Source: an uncultured Lachnospiraceae bacterium
Lineage (GTDB): Bacteria; Bacillota; Clostridia; Lachnospirales; Lachnospiraceae
Direction: 5' to 3'
Assembly: GCA_900546325.1 (NCBI GenBank)
Contig: URCR01000040.1
Coordinates: 1 to 26,760 of the forward strand
DNA length: 26,760 bases
Under the pieces are notes generated by a model. It saw only the letters and a list, made by a program, of their open reading frames with translations, was not told the origin of the DNA and did no database searches. Below, one piece after another: positions 1-6,046 of this stretch (within the stretch, counting starts at the first letter, position 1; each line of letters starts with the position of its first letter). A program made the position numbers and the translations under genes.

Positions 1-30
1 AATCATCAAATAAGGTGTTTTCCAGCCCAT
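1..30 (-). CDS. 5' end of an unidentified gene, cut by the window edge
   Basis: An ATG at 30 (minus strand) is preceded by a near-perfect AAGGAGG ribosome binding site 7 nt upstream, and a good promoter lies just behind it. Only ten codons are visible, reading MGWKTPYLMI. That is too short to assign a family. The start is well supported; the product is unknown. Confidence 0.7.
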   Translation of the reverse strand, partial: MGWKTPYLMI

Positions 31-61
31 TTGTGCGCCTCCTTTTTTCAAAACTATTTAC

Positions 62-90
62 AATATACCATAAATTTCTTAAAAAGTAAA
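62..90 (-). promoter_or_regulatory. Sigma-A type promoter for the gene starting at 30
   Basis: On the minus strand TTTACT (85-90) and TATATT (62-67) are separated by exactly 17 bp. The predicted start of transcription is about 25 nt before the AAGGAGG site of the partial gene, which therefore need not depend on the genes behind it. Confidence 0.6.
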
Positions 91-103
91 TCTTCTTTTA
101 CTG

Positions 104-250
104 TTAACGTTCTCTTTCCTGATATAAAGCAAACTTTTGAATACATTCAAAATGATTATTTTCTACATAAATATATTCGCCTTGAACATACTTTTGCAAC
201 TCTTTTACCAATGCGTCTGGAAGAACAACTTGTGCATTTTTATACTTCAT
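104..250 (-). pseudogene. Shortened CD3324-like (Mor-type) protein, 48 aa
   Basis: The 48-residue product begins MKYKNAQVVLPDALVKELQK and continues with KYVQGEYIYV. From memory this matches the N-terminus of CD3324-family proteins, small Clostridia proteins of about 85-100 residues with a C-terminal Mor-like helix-turn-helix. Here the reading frame diverges after the conserved N-terminus (ENNHFECIQKF...) and stops, so the helix-turn-helix is missing. It has a good GGGAGG site 8 nt before the ATG and may still be translated. I infer a truncated remnant rather than a working regulator, because a DNA-binding protein without its helix-turn-helix is unlikely to function. A genuine short variant cannot be excluded. 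Confidence 0.55.
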
Positions 251-283
251 GCAGGCTTCCTCCCAACTTTGCAATATAATAAC

Positions 284-388
284 TCACTCCCCGGTATCAA
301 GCACTGCAACGCAGATTCCCTGCCCGGAAGCTTTTCCATTGTTTATATCCTCACACGAGTAACGAATGGCTTTTTTTACATCTTTCAT
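284..388 (-). pseudogene. N-terminal stub of a subtilisin-like (S8) serine protease
   Basis: The 34-codon ORF ends with SGQGICVAVLDTGE and then a stop. GxGVxVAVLDTGI is the hallmark around the catalytic Asp of S8 peptidases. The preceding residues (KAIRYSCEDINNGKA) fit the start of the intracellular-type clostridial subtilases, which lack a signal peptide. Everything after the DTG motif, including the His and Ser of the triad, is gone, and no continuation is visible before the CD3324-like gene 34 bp downstream. A GGG-type ribosome binding site precedes the ATG. The best reading is a deletion remnant of a protease of several hundred residues, with no catalytic activity. Confidence 0.6.
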
Positions 389-488
389 ATGCATATCCCT
401 TTTTCATTAGGATATTCATCGCCTTAGCGGATCGTGTGCAAAATACCGTTGCTTCTAAAATCTCCACAAAGACGTCTGCCGCTTCCGT

Positions 489-1409
489 TTATTTCTGATC
501 TGAAAAAATAAACTGCAGAAAGCGAATGAATGTATAAATCATAAACAATACGGCAATCACCGTTTCCATCAAAACAACATATTGAAGCACCGGGATCGGC
601 TGCTTCATATTCGCCAGACAGACCATCGTCTGCTTCGTTGCAATCGCACTGATGACAAACGGAAAGGTAAACGCAGCATAGCTTGGATAGAATTTCAGCT
701 TCAGATAACTGATCGCTTTCACAAGCGCCAGAACATAAAGCACTGTTGCCACAAGCAGCATCGCCAGCAAGAATCCTCTTGATTTTGGTGTTACGGACTG
801 TACATATCCGGCAACACAAAGACTTGTAGGCGCCGCATAAATACAGAAAAGCGGCTTTGCAGGTTCTGGAATCTCTTTGTATTTCATATAGCGGATGGTC
901 ACAAGAACCAATAAGCCGATCAGCGCAACAAATCCAAACCAGAACGCACAGGCACCTATTGCAGTCTCTTCAAAAACGGGGGCCGTGACTGCCGCAACAG
1001 CAATTCCTACGTATACGATAAAATAACTGGCAAATACTTTCGGCATCTGAAGTCTCCGCACAAATTTTAATGTGAAATAAACAATCAGTACGATATGTAA
1101 GCCAATCGCAAAATACCAGATATATTTTGCTCCTGCACCGATCAATGGCTTGATATATGTACTTAACAGCATCAGTGCCATCGGAAATGTGCCGGCCACA
1201 CTCGCCAGAATCGGATTTTTAAAATCTTCTTTTATCATCTCCGGAAACATCACGAGTTTCATCAGAACAAGTACCAGCAAAAACGCTGCTATCCCTCCAC
1301 AGACATAGCGAATCCCCTCGCCATAACTCTGCAAAAGATTCCCGAGCGCAGCAAATCCAAGCATTACCCCGCAAAGAGGAATCGGAACTTTTTGTATCAC
1401 TTTTTTCAT
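489..1409 (-). CDS. TDT-family (tellurite resistance / dicarboxylate type) membrane transporter
   Basis: The 306-residue protein is almost wholly hydrophobic, with about ten predicted membrane helices and short loops, as expected for the TDT (TehA/Mae1/SLAC1-like) family. Family-like features are the N-terminal PIPLCGVMLGFAALGN segment and, near the C-terminus, YPSYAAFTFPFVISAIA. Known members export or import small anions such as dicarboxylates, sulfite or chloride; the substrate here cannot be read from sequence. I start at the ATG at 1409, which follows an AAGGATGAG site. The longer ORF to 1499 runs into the upstream coding region and lacks a better start. The gene lies 19 bp behind the C_GCAxxG protein, so the two are very probably co-transcribed. 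Confidence 0.8.
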   Translation of the reverse strand: MKKVIQKVPIPLCGVMLGFAALGNLLQSYGEGIRYVCGGIAAFLLVLVLMKLVMFPEMIKEDFKNPILASVAGTFPMALMLLSTYIKPLIGAGAKYIWYFAIGLHIVLIVYFTLKFVRRLQMPKVFASYFIVYVGIAVAAVTAPVFEETAIGACAFWFGFVALIGLLVLVTIRYMKYKEIPEPAKPLFCIYAAPTSLCVAGYVQSVTPKSRGFLLAMLLVATVLYVLALVKAISYLKLKFYPSYAAFTFPFVISAIATKQTMVCLANMKQPIPVLQYVVLMETVIAVLFMIYTFIRFLQFIFSDQK

Positions 1410-1428
1410 ATCAATCTCATCCTTCGTC

Positions 1429-1953
1429 TTAAATTTCAGCAATCGTACGTCTTGGAGCCGGTTCATCCACCTCATCCAGGTTCTTAATTCCCAGTTCACG
1501 GCAAATCATCTGGGCAACCTTCCATGTACAAAGTCCCGTAAAGAAAATACATTGTTCCTTATGCTCTCCACGTCCTTTATCAAACTCTTTCGTAAGAACA
1601 CGACAACAAATTACATTTTTCCCATTGGCCTCTTTAAACCAGTCATGAAGTTCTTTCGTCAGTTCCATACATTTGATGCTTTTTGGATTTGTTGGCCCAT
1701 CCTGCTCTGTACGCCCGAAAAATAATCCAAGTGCAAGAATTCCTCCGTTAAAAGCCCCGCAGACACACCCGGATTTCCCCGCACCTACTGCCATACCGGA
1801 AGCCATTGCAATCACTTCCTCCGGGATATCCAGCTTAAATTCATCACGAATTGCGCTGATTAAAGCTTCACAGCAATAATATCCATCCTTAAATTTCTTC
1901 TCGGCCACTTGCTGCACCGCCCTTGGGCTAATTTCAGTTACTCCAATTTTCAT
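1429..1953 (-). CDS. C_GCAxxG_C_C family putative redox protein
   Basis: The 174-residue soluble protein carries the family cysteine signature: a CC pair at residues 27-28 (DGYYCCEALISA), then KSGCVCGAFNGG around 60-71 (the GCAxxG-like core), then NVICC and EQCIFFTGLC toward the C-terminus. The family is annotated as probably redox-active and metal- or thiol-based, but no reaction is firmly assigned as far as I know. The start at 1953 has a strong GAGGAGGAG site; a longer ORF begins at 2001 without one. It is first in a two-gene unit with the TDT transporter. A perfect 17-bp inverted repeat sits about 77 bp upstream and is a candidate control site. Confidence 0.8.
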   Translation of the reverse strand: MKIGVTEISPRAVQQVAEKKFKDGYYCCEALISAIRDEFKLDIPEEVIAMASGMAVGAGKSGCVCGAFNGGILALGLFFGRTEQDGPTNPKSIKCMELTKELHDWFKEANGKNVICCRVLTKEFDKGRGEHKEQCIFFTGLCTWKVAQMICRELGIKNLDEVDEPAPRRTIAEI

Positions 1954-2029
1954 CTTGATCTCCTCCTCAAATATAAAATCTTTATAGCCATAGTTTAGCA
2001 TATCTGAAAAAAGTATCGTTATCGTTTAT

Positions 2030-2068
2030 TTTTATATACTTATAGATATATTCTATAAGTATATAAAA
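2030..2068. repeat. Perfect 17-bp AT-rich inverted repeat
   Basis: TTTTATATACTTATAGA (2030-2046) is exactly reverse-complementary to 2052-2068 across a 5-nt loop (TATAT). It lies between the divergent redox-protein gene and the cysteine-rich gene. The AT-only composition makes a weak terminator but a plausible operator or DNA-structure element. It is not close to a terminating gene on either side, which favours a regulatory role for the minus-strand unit. Confidence 0.6.
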
Positions 2069-2133
2069 CCAAAGCCAGCATTTCCACCCGCCTTGTAAAA
2101 ATTTTTCTTTTTGAAATTTTTTGTTTTTTGGAA

Positions 2134-2161
2134 ACATGAATAAGCCCTCTGACATAGTATA
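2134..2161 (+). promoter_or_regulatory. Possible sigma-K-like (sporulation) promoter
   Basis: CATAGTATA (2153-2161) fits the sigma-E/sigma-K minus-10 pattern CATAnnnTA. It is preceded by AC at 2134-2135 with a 17-bp gap, the spacing expected for sigma-K in Bacillus. No good sigma-A pair is seen. It lies 33 bp before the start of the cysteine-rich gene. This is a short, degenerate pattern, so the call is tentative. Confidence 0.35.
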
Positions 2162-2194
2162 GGAGTGTAAACAATCTCAAATGGAGGATTTAAC

Positions 2195-2428
2195 ATGAGT
2201 GATTTAACAGCTACTAACTGTGGATGTGGATGCGGCGGAGAAGACAGAGGAGGAAATAACAATTCTTGTCTGTGGATCATCATCTTATTATTCTGCTGCG
2301 GTGGCATGGGCAACGGACGTGATTCCGGATGCGGAGACAACTGTATCTGGATCATCTTATTACTTCTTTGCTGCGGCGGATTCGGAAACGGATGCGGATG
2401 CGGTGAAAGAAACTCTCTTTGCTGCTAA
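2195..2428 (+). CDS. High-cysteine small protein (chorion class HCB type)
   Basis: The 77-residue protein is built almost entirely from Cys, Gly and hydrophobic runs. Two similar modules follow one another: NNNSCLWIIILLFCCGGMGN (about residues 21-40) and GDNCIWIILLLLCCGGFGNG (about 47-66), each flanked by GCGCG-type clusters. It resembles the small proteins annotated in Lachnospiraceae as 'chorion class high-cysteine HCB protein 13', whose function is unknown to me. The hydrophobic runs could be short membrane segments or the core of a disulfide-linked, insoluble assembly. A TGGAGG site lies 8 nt upstream and a strong terminator follows at 2441, so it is monocistronic. A sporulation-type promoter would suit a spore-surface protein, but this is inference. 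Confidence 0.75.
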   Translation: MSDLTATNCGCGCGGEDRGGNNNSCLWIIILLFCCGGMGNGRDSGCGDNCIWIILLLLCCGGFGNGCGCGERNSLCC

Positions 2429-2440
2429 TCTCTTCTACAA

Positions 2441-2472
2441 GGCGGGGCATTTTGCCCCGTCTTTCTTTTTTA
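2441..2472 (+). terminator. Rho-independent terminator of the cysteine-rich gene
   Basis: CGGGGCA (2443-2449) pairs with TGCCCCG (2453-2459) over a 3-nt loop and is followed by TCTTTCTTTTTT. The U-rich tail exists only on the plus side, so the element is directional. Confidence 0.85.
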
Positions 2473-2514
2473 TAAAATGTCTTACCGCTCCGTTTTTTCT
2501 TTTTCCAAATGCGC

Positions 2515-2658
2515 TTATGTTTTTTCACCCTCTCTTTCTCCCCTGTCTGTTCTCTGTTTTTCTTCTTGCTTTTTCTTTTCGTCTTCTATCTTTCTCTTTA
2601 AGCATTCTTCGTCCAACTCATATACTGCATTTCTGTCAATGATCAAAATCTCTTCCAT
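2515..2658 (-). CDS. Small charged protein of unknown function, 47 aa
   Basis: The ATG at 2658 has a GAGG core 5 nt upstream. The product starts MEEILIIDRNAVYELDEECL and then becomes a very charged Lys/Glu/Arg tail that is probably helical. The N-terminal half has the look of a conserved small domain (a beta-strand ILIID, then a helix); the C-terminal half could be biased simply by the pyrimidine-rich plus strand. It lies between the terminator of the cysteine-rich gene (convergent) and the 2810 gene (divergent), filling what would otherwise be a 380-bp gap. I recognise no family. Existence is moderately supported by the ribosome binding site and the ordered N-terminus. Confidence 0.5.
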   Translation of the reverse strand: MEEILIIDRNAVYELDEECLKRKIEDEKKKQEEKQRTDRGEREGEKT

Positions 2659-2809
2659 CTCATCCTCTTTTCCGGAAGTAATGCCCGCAGAAGTTTTTCC
2701 CACAGGTACTCCCTTTTTCGCTTTCCTTTATTATATGAAGGAGAAAGAAAAAGGTATATCTTTCCCCGTCCACTCATATATATTGATAACGCAATGGAAA
2801 GGAGTTTCT

Positions 2810-3478
2810 ATGGACGATCAATCAAATATTCCAATGACACCATTTGACACACTGATCACAACACCCGGACTGCAGATGATGAAGCTGATGATTCCTTACC
2901 TTCCGCCGTCAAATCAACGGATGCTTGCGGTCTATGTAAAATTTCTGGAATTACAGCAGACGTTTTCTTTTTTTCGGAATTTCCGGTCAGATTTACATAC
3001 CTGTGCGTTTGAGAAAGAAGTGTCCTCTCCATTTGATATTCTGGAGGAACTTCGCCCGTTCCTGAAAAAGAGCGACTGCGAAATGATCGATCAGATACAG
3101 AACATTTTAAACGCGATGGAGATGGCAGCTTCCTTTCAGGAAATGGCAAATGAAACATCGGCAGATCCGTCTTCCTCCGCTTCCTCGGGCCATGGCACAT
3201 CTTCTCCCGCTTTTGACCTTTCCTCATTGCTTCAGGGGATGCTTTCCCCAGAACAGCAGAAAGTTTTTGAAACTTACAAAGATCTGACATCTGACGTTTC
3301 TGACGCTGATGGAAACACAAATATGCAGGAACTGTCGACACCACATGAAAATTATCTTTTGGAGGGAATTGTACATGAACAACTGGATGGAACACCCAAT
3401 GTTACAGAAGATGGATCCGGTGAAACTGGAACTGATCCAGACTGCCGCAGCGAAGACAAACGGGAAATCCGGAAATGA
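2810..3478 (+). CDS. Uncharacterised 222-aa helical protein
   Basis: The start at 2810 has an AAAGGAG site 5 nt upstream; the open frame extends further back to 2477 but that part is pyrimidine-biased and has no ribosome site. The N-terminal half is helical and rich in Met and Leu (TTPGLQMMKLMIPYLPPSNQ, then a conserved-looking RMLAVYVKFLELQQTF). A low-complexity Ser-rich linker follows (SADPSSSASSGHGTSS), then a short segment FDLSSLLQGMLSPEQQKVF. No signal peptide or membrane helix is evident. The last 34 codons overlap the next gene in another frame and are of doubtful origin. I do not recognise a characterised family; the pairing with the next gene suggests a shared role. Confidence 0.7.
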   Translation: MDDQSNIPMTPFDTLITTPGLQMMKLMIPYLPPSNQRMLAVYVKFLELQQTFSFFRNFRSDLHTCAFEKEVSSPFDILEELRPFLKKSDCEMIDQIQNILNAMEMAASFQEMANETSADPSSSASSGHGTSSPAFDLSSLLQGMLSPEQQKVFETYKDLTSDVSDADGNTNMQELSTPHENYLLEGIVHEQLDGTPNVTEDGSGETGTDPDCRSEDKREIRK

Positions 3479-3656
3479 TCTTGCCCCGGTTCTTCTTGCT
3501 CTGATCACCAATGCAAATAAGAAAGGGATCCGCTTCTCTCCCGATGAAATTTCCTTGATCCTGGAACTTCTGAAAGAAGGAAAGTCCAAGGAAGAACAGT
3601 CGCAGATCGACAAGACTGTCCGAATGGCAAGTGCGCTTTTGAAAAACAGGAAATAG
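3375..3656 (+). CDS. Uncharacterised 93-aa helical protein overlapping the previous gene
   Basis: The start at 3375 has a GGAGGG site 8 nt upstream. The product is helical: MNNWMEHPMLQKMDPVKLEL, then QTAAAKTNGKSGNDLAPVLL, then RFSPDEISLILELLKEGKS and a C-terminal QIDKTVRMASALLKNRK. The pattern 'DPVKLELI ... PVLLALITNANKKG ... FSPDEISLILELLK' looks conserved and soluble, and I believe similar proteins occur in Lachnospiraceae without assigned function. It overlaps the 2810 gene by 104 nt in a different frame, implying translational coupling or a lost stop in the upstream gene. A longer in-frame start at 3309 is possible but lacks a ribosome site. Confidence 0.75.
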   Translation: MNNWMEHPMLQKMDPVKLELIQTAAAKTNGKSGNDLAPVLLALITNANKKGIRFSPDEISLILELLKEGKSKEEQSQIDKTVRMASALLKNRK

Positions 3657-3718
3657 TATCCGCTCCAAATACGTATTTCGGAAAATTTCCGATAAGCGTT
3701 CCGGAAAGTTAAAAAGCA

Positions 3719-3781
3719 AGAGGTACTTCCCGCTGCAGGGTGAATATCTGCTTTCATTCACCCGCTGCAAAAAGTACCTCT
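3719..3781 (-). terminator. Nested two-stem hairpin between convergent genes
   Basis: Outer arms AGAGGTACTT (3719-3728) and AAGTACCTCT (3772-3781) pair perfectly. Inner arms GGGTGAAT (3738-3745) and ATTCACCC (3756-3763) also pair perfectly, separated from the outer stem by an internal loop. On the minus strand the hairpin is followed by CTTGCTTTTTAAC, a modest U tract, so it could end the aminopeptidase P transcript. On the plus side there is no U tract. Confidence 0.55.
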
Positions 3782-3814
3782 GATTCCTGATCTGAATGCG
3801 TTTGAGACAGGTTC

Positions 3815-5068
3815 TTATTTACCCATCCATGCCTCAATCTCTTCTGTTGTCTTTAAGATTCCTTTTGAGAGATCCACAGCCTTCCCTTCCGTGATCAGAA
3901 TATCATTCTCAATACGGATTCCGATTTTCTCCTCTTCGATATAAAATCCAGGCTCTACTGTGATGACCATTCCCGGTTCCAGTACCTCATAATCCGGGCA
4001 GCTGATGTCATGTGTATCCAGTCCCAGATGATGGGAGACGCCATGATAATAATAATCTGCAACCGTCTTTCCATCCTTTGCAAGCCCAAGTTCCTCCAGT
4101 CTGGCTGCATAGTGGTCAATCACCATCTGATTCAGCTCCCGCAGTGTCATACCCGGCGCCGCCTTTTCAATGATCAGATCCTGAGCAGATAATACCAGAT
4201 CATAAATCTCTTTCTGGCGTGCTGTAAATTTCCCATTGACCGGGAATGTTCTTGAGATATCTGCACAGTAATGCTCATTTGCACTTCCGAGGTCGATCAG
4301 AACGAGTTCTCCGTCTTTGACTTCCTGATTATTCTCTTTGTAGTGCAATGTCGTCGCTCTCACACCGCCTGCAACAATACTTGGGAATGCGTGTTCCTTG
4401 ACCCCCTGTTTGCGCAGCGCAAAATCAAATGCCCCCTCCATCTCACATTCATTCATGCCCGGTTTTACATACTGCATCAGTTCTTCGATCGCCTTTTGTG
4501 TCGTATGCTGTGCGACCATCATTTTTTCAATTTCAATCTCTTCCTTTTTGATACGCTGTCCTACAAAATCTGCGTAGGCATCTCTGATCTCCACTGCCGG
4601 ATACTGTTCTTTGATACGTGCTGCCAGAAGATGCGCCTGTGTCGGAGCCTGTGTCACTTTATATTTCCACAGATCCAGTGCAACTGTCAGTTTTTTGCTG
4701 CTTCTGGATGATTCAACCAGACTGTTGAAATTTCCGTCAAATGCTTCCAGATAGCAGATCCTCTCAATTCCGCTGATCTCTCTCGCCTCATTTTCACGCA
4801 TTCTTGCGCCGACCCATTTCGCCATCACTTCATCAAACGGCTCAATGTAAAGTTCTTCTGTCACCGTTCCTTCTTTTAACTTCTTCAGGACAAGAATCAT
4901 ATGTTCTCTGTCAATTCCTGTATAATAATAAAAATTCCGGTCAACCGAAAATCCGTATTCTTCATCTGCCGAACGCATCGGTGCTGTTCCAGAGTAGATC
5001 ACTGCGATTGACGGTGCTTCCATTCCTTCCATTAACTTTGCTCTTCTTGCTGCATAGACTTCTTTCAT
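3815..5068 (-). CDS. pepP: Xaa-Pro aminopeptidase (aminopeptidase P, M24B)
   Basis: This metallopeptidase removes an N-terminal residue that precedes proline; it is a cytoplasmic enzyme of peptide turnover. The 417-residue length is normal. Residues 1-130 form the AMP_N domain (with DRNFYYYTGIDREHMIL) and about 175-400 the pita-bread M24 domain. Metal ligands are visible: Asp259 and Asp270 in LIDLGSANEHYCADISRTF, His in GVSHHLGLD (346-347), Glu372 in TVEPGFY and Glu387 in RIENDILIT. The start at 5068 follows an AGGAGAG site 8 nt upstream. It appears to be a single-gene unit, divergent from truA, with an extended minus-10 promoter at 5184-5192. Confidence 0.93.
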   Translation of the reverse strand: MKEVYAARRAKLMEGMEAPSIAVIYSGTAPMRSADEEYGFSVDRNFYYYTGIDREHMILVLKKLKEGTVTEELYIEPFDEVMAKWVGARMRENEAREISGIERICYLEAFDGNFNSLVESSRSSKKLTVALDLWKYKVTQAPTQAHLLAARIKEQYPAVEIRDAYADFVGQRIKKEEIEIEKMMVAQHTTQKAIEELMQYVKPGMNECEMEGAFDFALRKQGVKEHAFPSIVAGGVRATTLHYKENNQEVKDGELVLIDLGSANEHYCADISRTFPVNGKFTARQKEIYDLVLSAQDLIIEKAAPGMTLRELNQMVIDHYAARLEELGLAKDGKTVADYYYHGVSHHLGLDTHDISCPDYEVLEPGMVITVEPGFYIEEEKIGIRIENDILITEGKAVDLSKGILKTTEEIEAWMGK

Positions 5069-5183
5069 GATTTTTCTCTCCTAATTCTGTTATTTTTGGC
5101 TCTTCATCATTACAGGAAGGTACAAATCTCATTGTCCAGCGGATAATACACCTTTCCCTGAAATTTGTATCTCAAAACTCCTT

Positions 5184-5192
5184 TTATTATAG
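5184..5192 (-). promoter_or_regulatory. Extended minus-10 promoter for pepP
   Basis: TGCTATAAT on the minus strand is a perfect extended minus-10. No good minus-35 is found at 16-18 bp. The leader to the pepP start is about 110 nt. It lies back-to-back with the truA promoter 8 bp away, so polymerase binding at the two would compete. Confidence 0.6.
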
Positions 5193-5199
5193 CACAATC

Positions 5200-5208
5200 T
5201 TTGTTATA
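5200..5208 (+). promoter_or_regulatory. Extended minus-10 promoter for truA
   Basis: TGTTATACT matches TGnTATAAT with one change. It lies 56 bp before the truA start and overlaps the zone of the divergent pepP promoter. No strong minus-35 is seen. Confidence 0.5.
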
Positions 5209-5263
5209 CTAAAACTACTTTTCCAAACAGAAAACTAATATTTAACAAAAGAAAGGATCACTT

Positions 5264-6010
5264 ATGAGAAATATATTGCTGACATTAGAATACGATGGCA
5301 GCCGCTATCAGGGATGGCAGCGCCTCGGAAAAGGAGAATCCACAAATACTGTCTCCAACAAGATCTTAGAGGTACTTCAGAAAATGACAAATGAGCATAT
5401 AGAACTCTTCTGCGGCGCCCGCACAGAAGTCGGTGTCCATGCTTACGGACAGGTTGTCAATTTCAAAACGACAACAGACATGACCTTGTTAGAGATTAAG
5501 CATTACATGAACCGCTATCTTCCAATGGACATCGCAGTACTCTCTGTGGAGGAGAAGCCGGAACGTTTCCACGCAAGCCTCAATGCAAAAAGCCGGATCT
5601 ATCTGTACCGTATTGCCATCGCAGAAGTCCCGAGTGTGTTCGACCGCAAATATACTTATCACTCTTTCCGAAAGCCGGACACAGAACTGATGAAACAGGC
5701 TGCGCTTCTCCTTGCGGGAAAACATGATTTCAAAAAATTCTCGACGGTAAAGAAAAACAAATCCACCGAGAAAGAGATTTTGAGCATTGACATTTATGAA
5801 GATTTAGACGAGATCCAGATCACATTAGAGGCAACTGATTTTCTTCACAATATGCCGCGCATGATTCTCTCAACACTGCTCGATATCGGACTCGGCATCC
5901 GCCGCAAGGAAGAGATTGAAGAAATTTTCTCTCCAGATTCTTCCGCGACGGCAAGTGCACCTTGCGATCCAAAAGGTCTTTACCTGCAGGAAGTTATCTA
6001 CGACCGTTAA
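5264..6010 (+). CDS. truA: TruA-family tRNA pseudouridine synthase with Asp-to-Glu at the catalytic site
   Basis: TruA isomerises U38-U40 in the tRNA anticodon arm. The 248-residue length, the N-terminal LTLEYDGSRYQGWQR and the C-terminal GLYLQEVIYDR are typical of the family. The usual catalytic motif GRTDxGVHA reads GARTEVGVHA here (residues 51-60), so the invariant aspartate is Glu55; the codon is GAA. The family is described as needing this Asp, so activity is in doubt. This may be a second, diverged TruA paralogue, as some clostridia carry two. The start has an AAAGGAT site. The aldo/keto reductase follows at 36 bp and is probably co-transcribed. Confidence 0.85.
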   Translation: MRNILLTLEYDGSRYQGWQRLGKGESTNTVSNKILEVLQKMTNEHIELFCGARTEVGVHAYGQVVNFKTTTDMTLLEIKHYMNRYLPMDIAVLSVEEKPERFHASLNAKSRIYLYRIAIAEVPSVFDRKYTYHSFRKPDTELMKQAALLLAGKHDFKKFSTVKKNKSTEKEILSIDIYEDLDEIQITLEATDFLHNMPRMILSTLLDIGLGIRRKEEIEEIFSPDSSATASAPCDPKGLYLQEVIYDR

Positions 6011-6046
6011 AGCAGCATCACAAAACAGAAAGGAGTTTTTATTTTT

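Noticed and set aside
389..488. About 40 open codons in frame directly after the TDT stop (ADVFVEILEATVFCTRS...)
   Set aside because: Could be a relic, but it has no start codon with a ribosome site and no family I recognise; too weak to annotate.
424..819. 131-residue minus-strand ORF rich in Cys
   Set aside because: It is a frame shadow of the TDT transporter gene, has no ribosome binding site, and its composition is not protein-like.
2477..2809. N-terminal extension of the 222-aa protein
   Set aside because: Encoded by a pyrimidine-rich stretch, overlaps the small minus-strand gene, and lacks a ribosome site; the ATG at 2810 has a good one.
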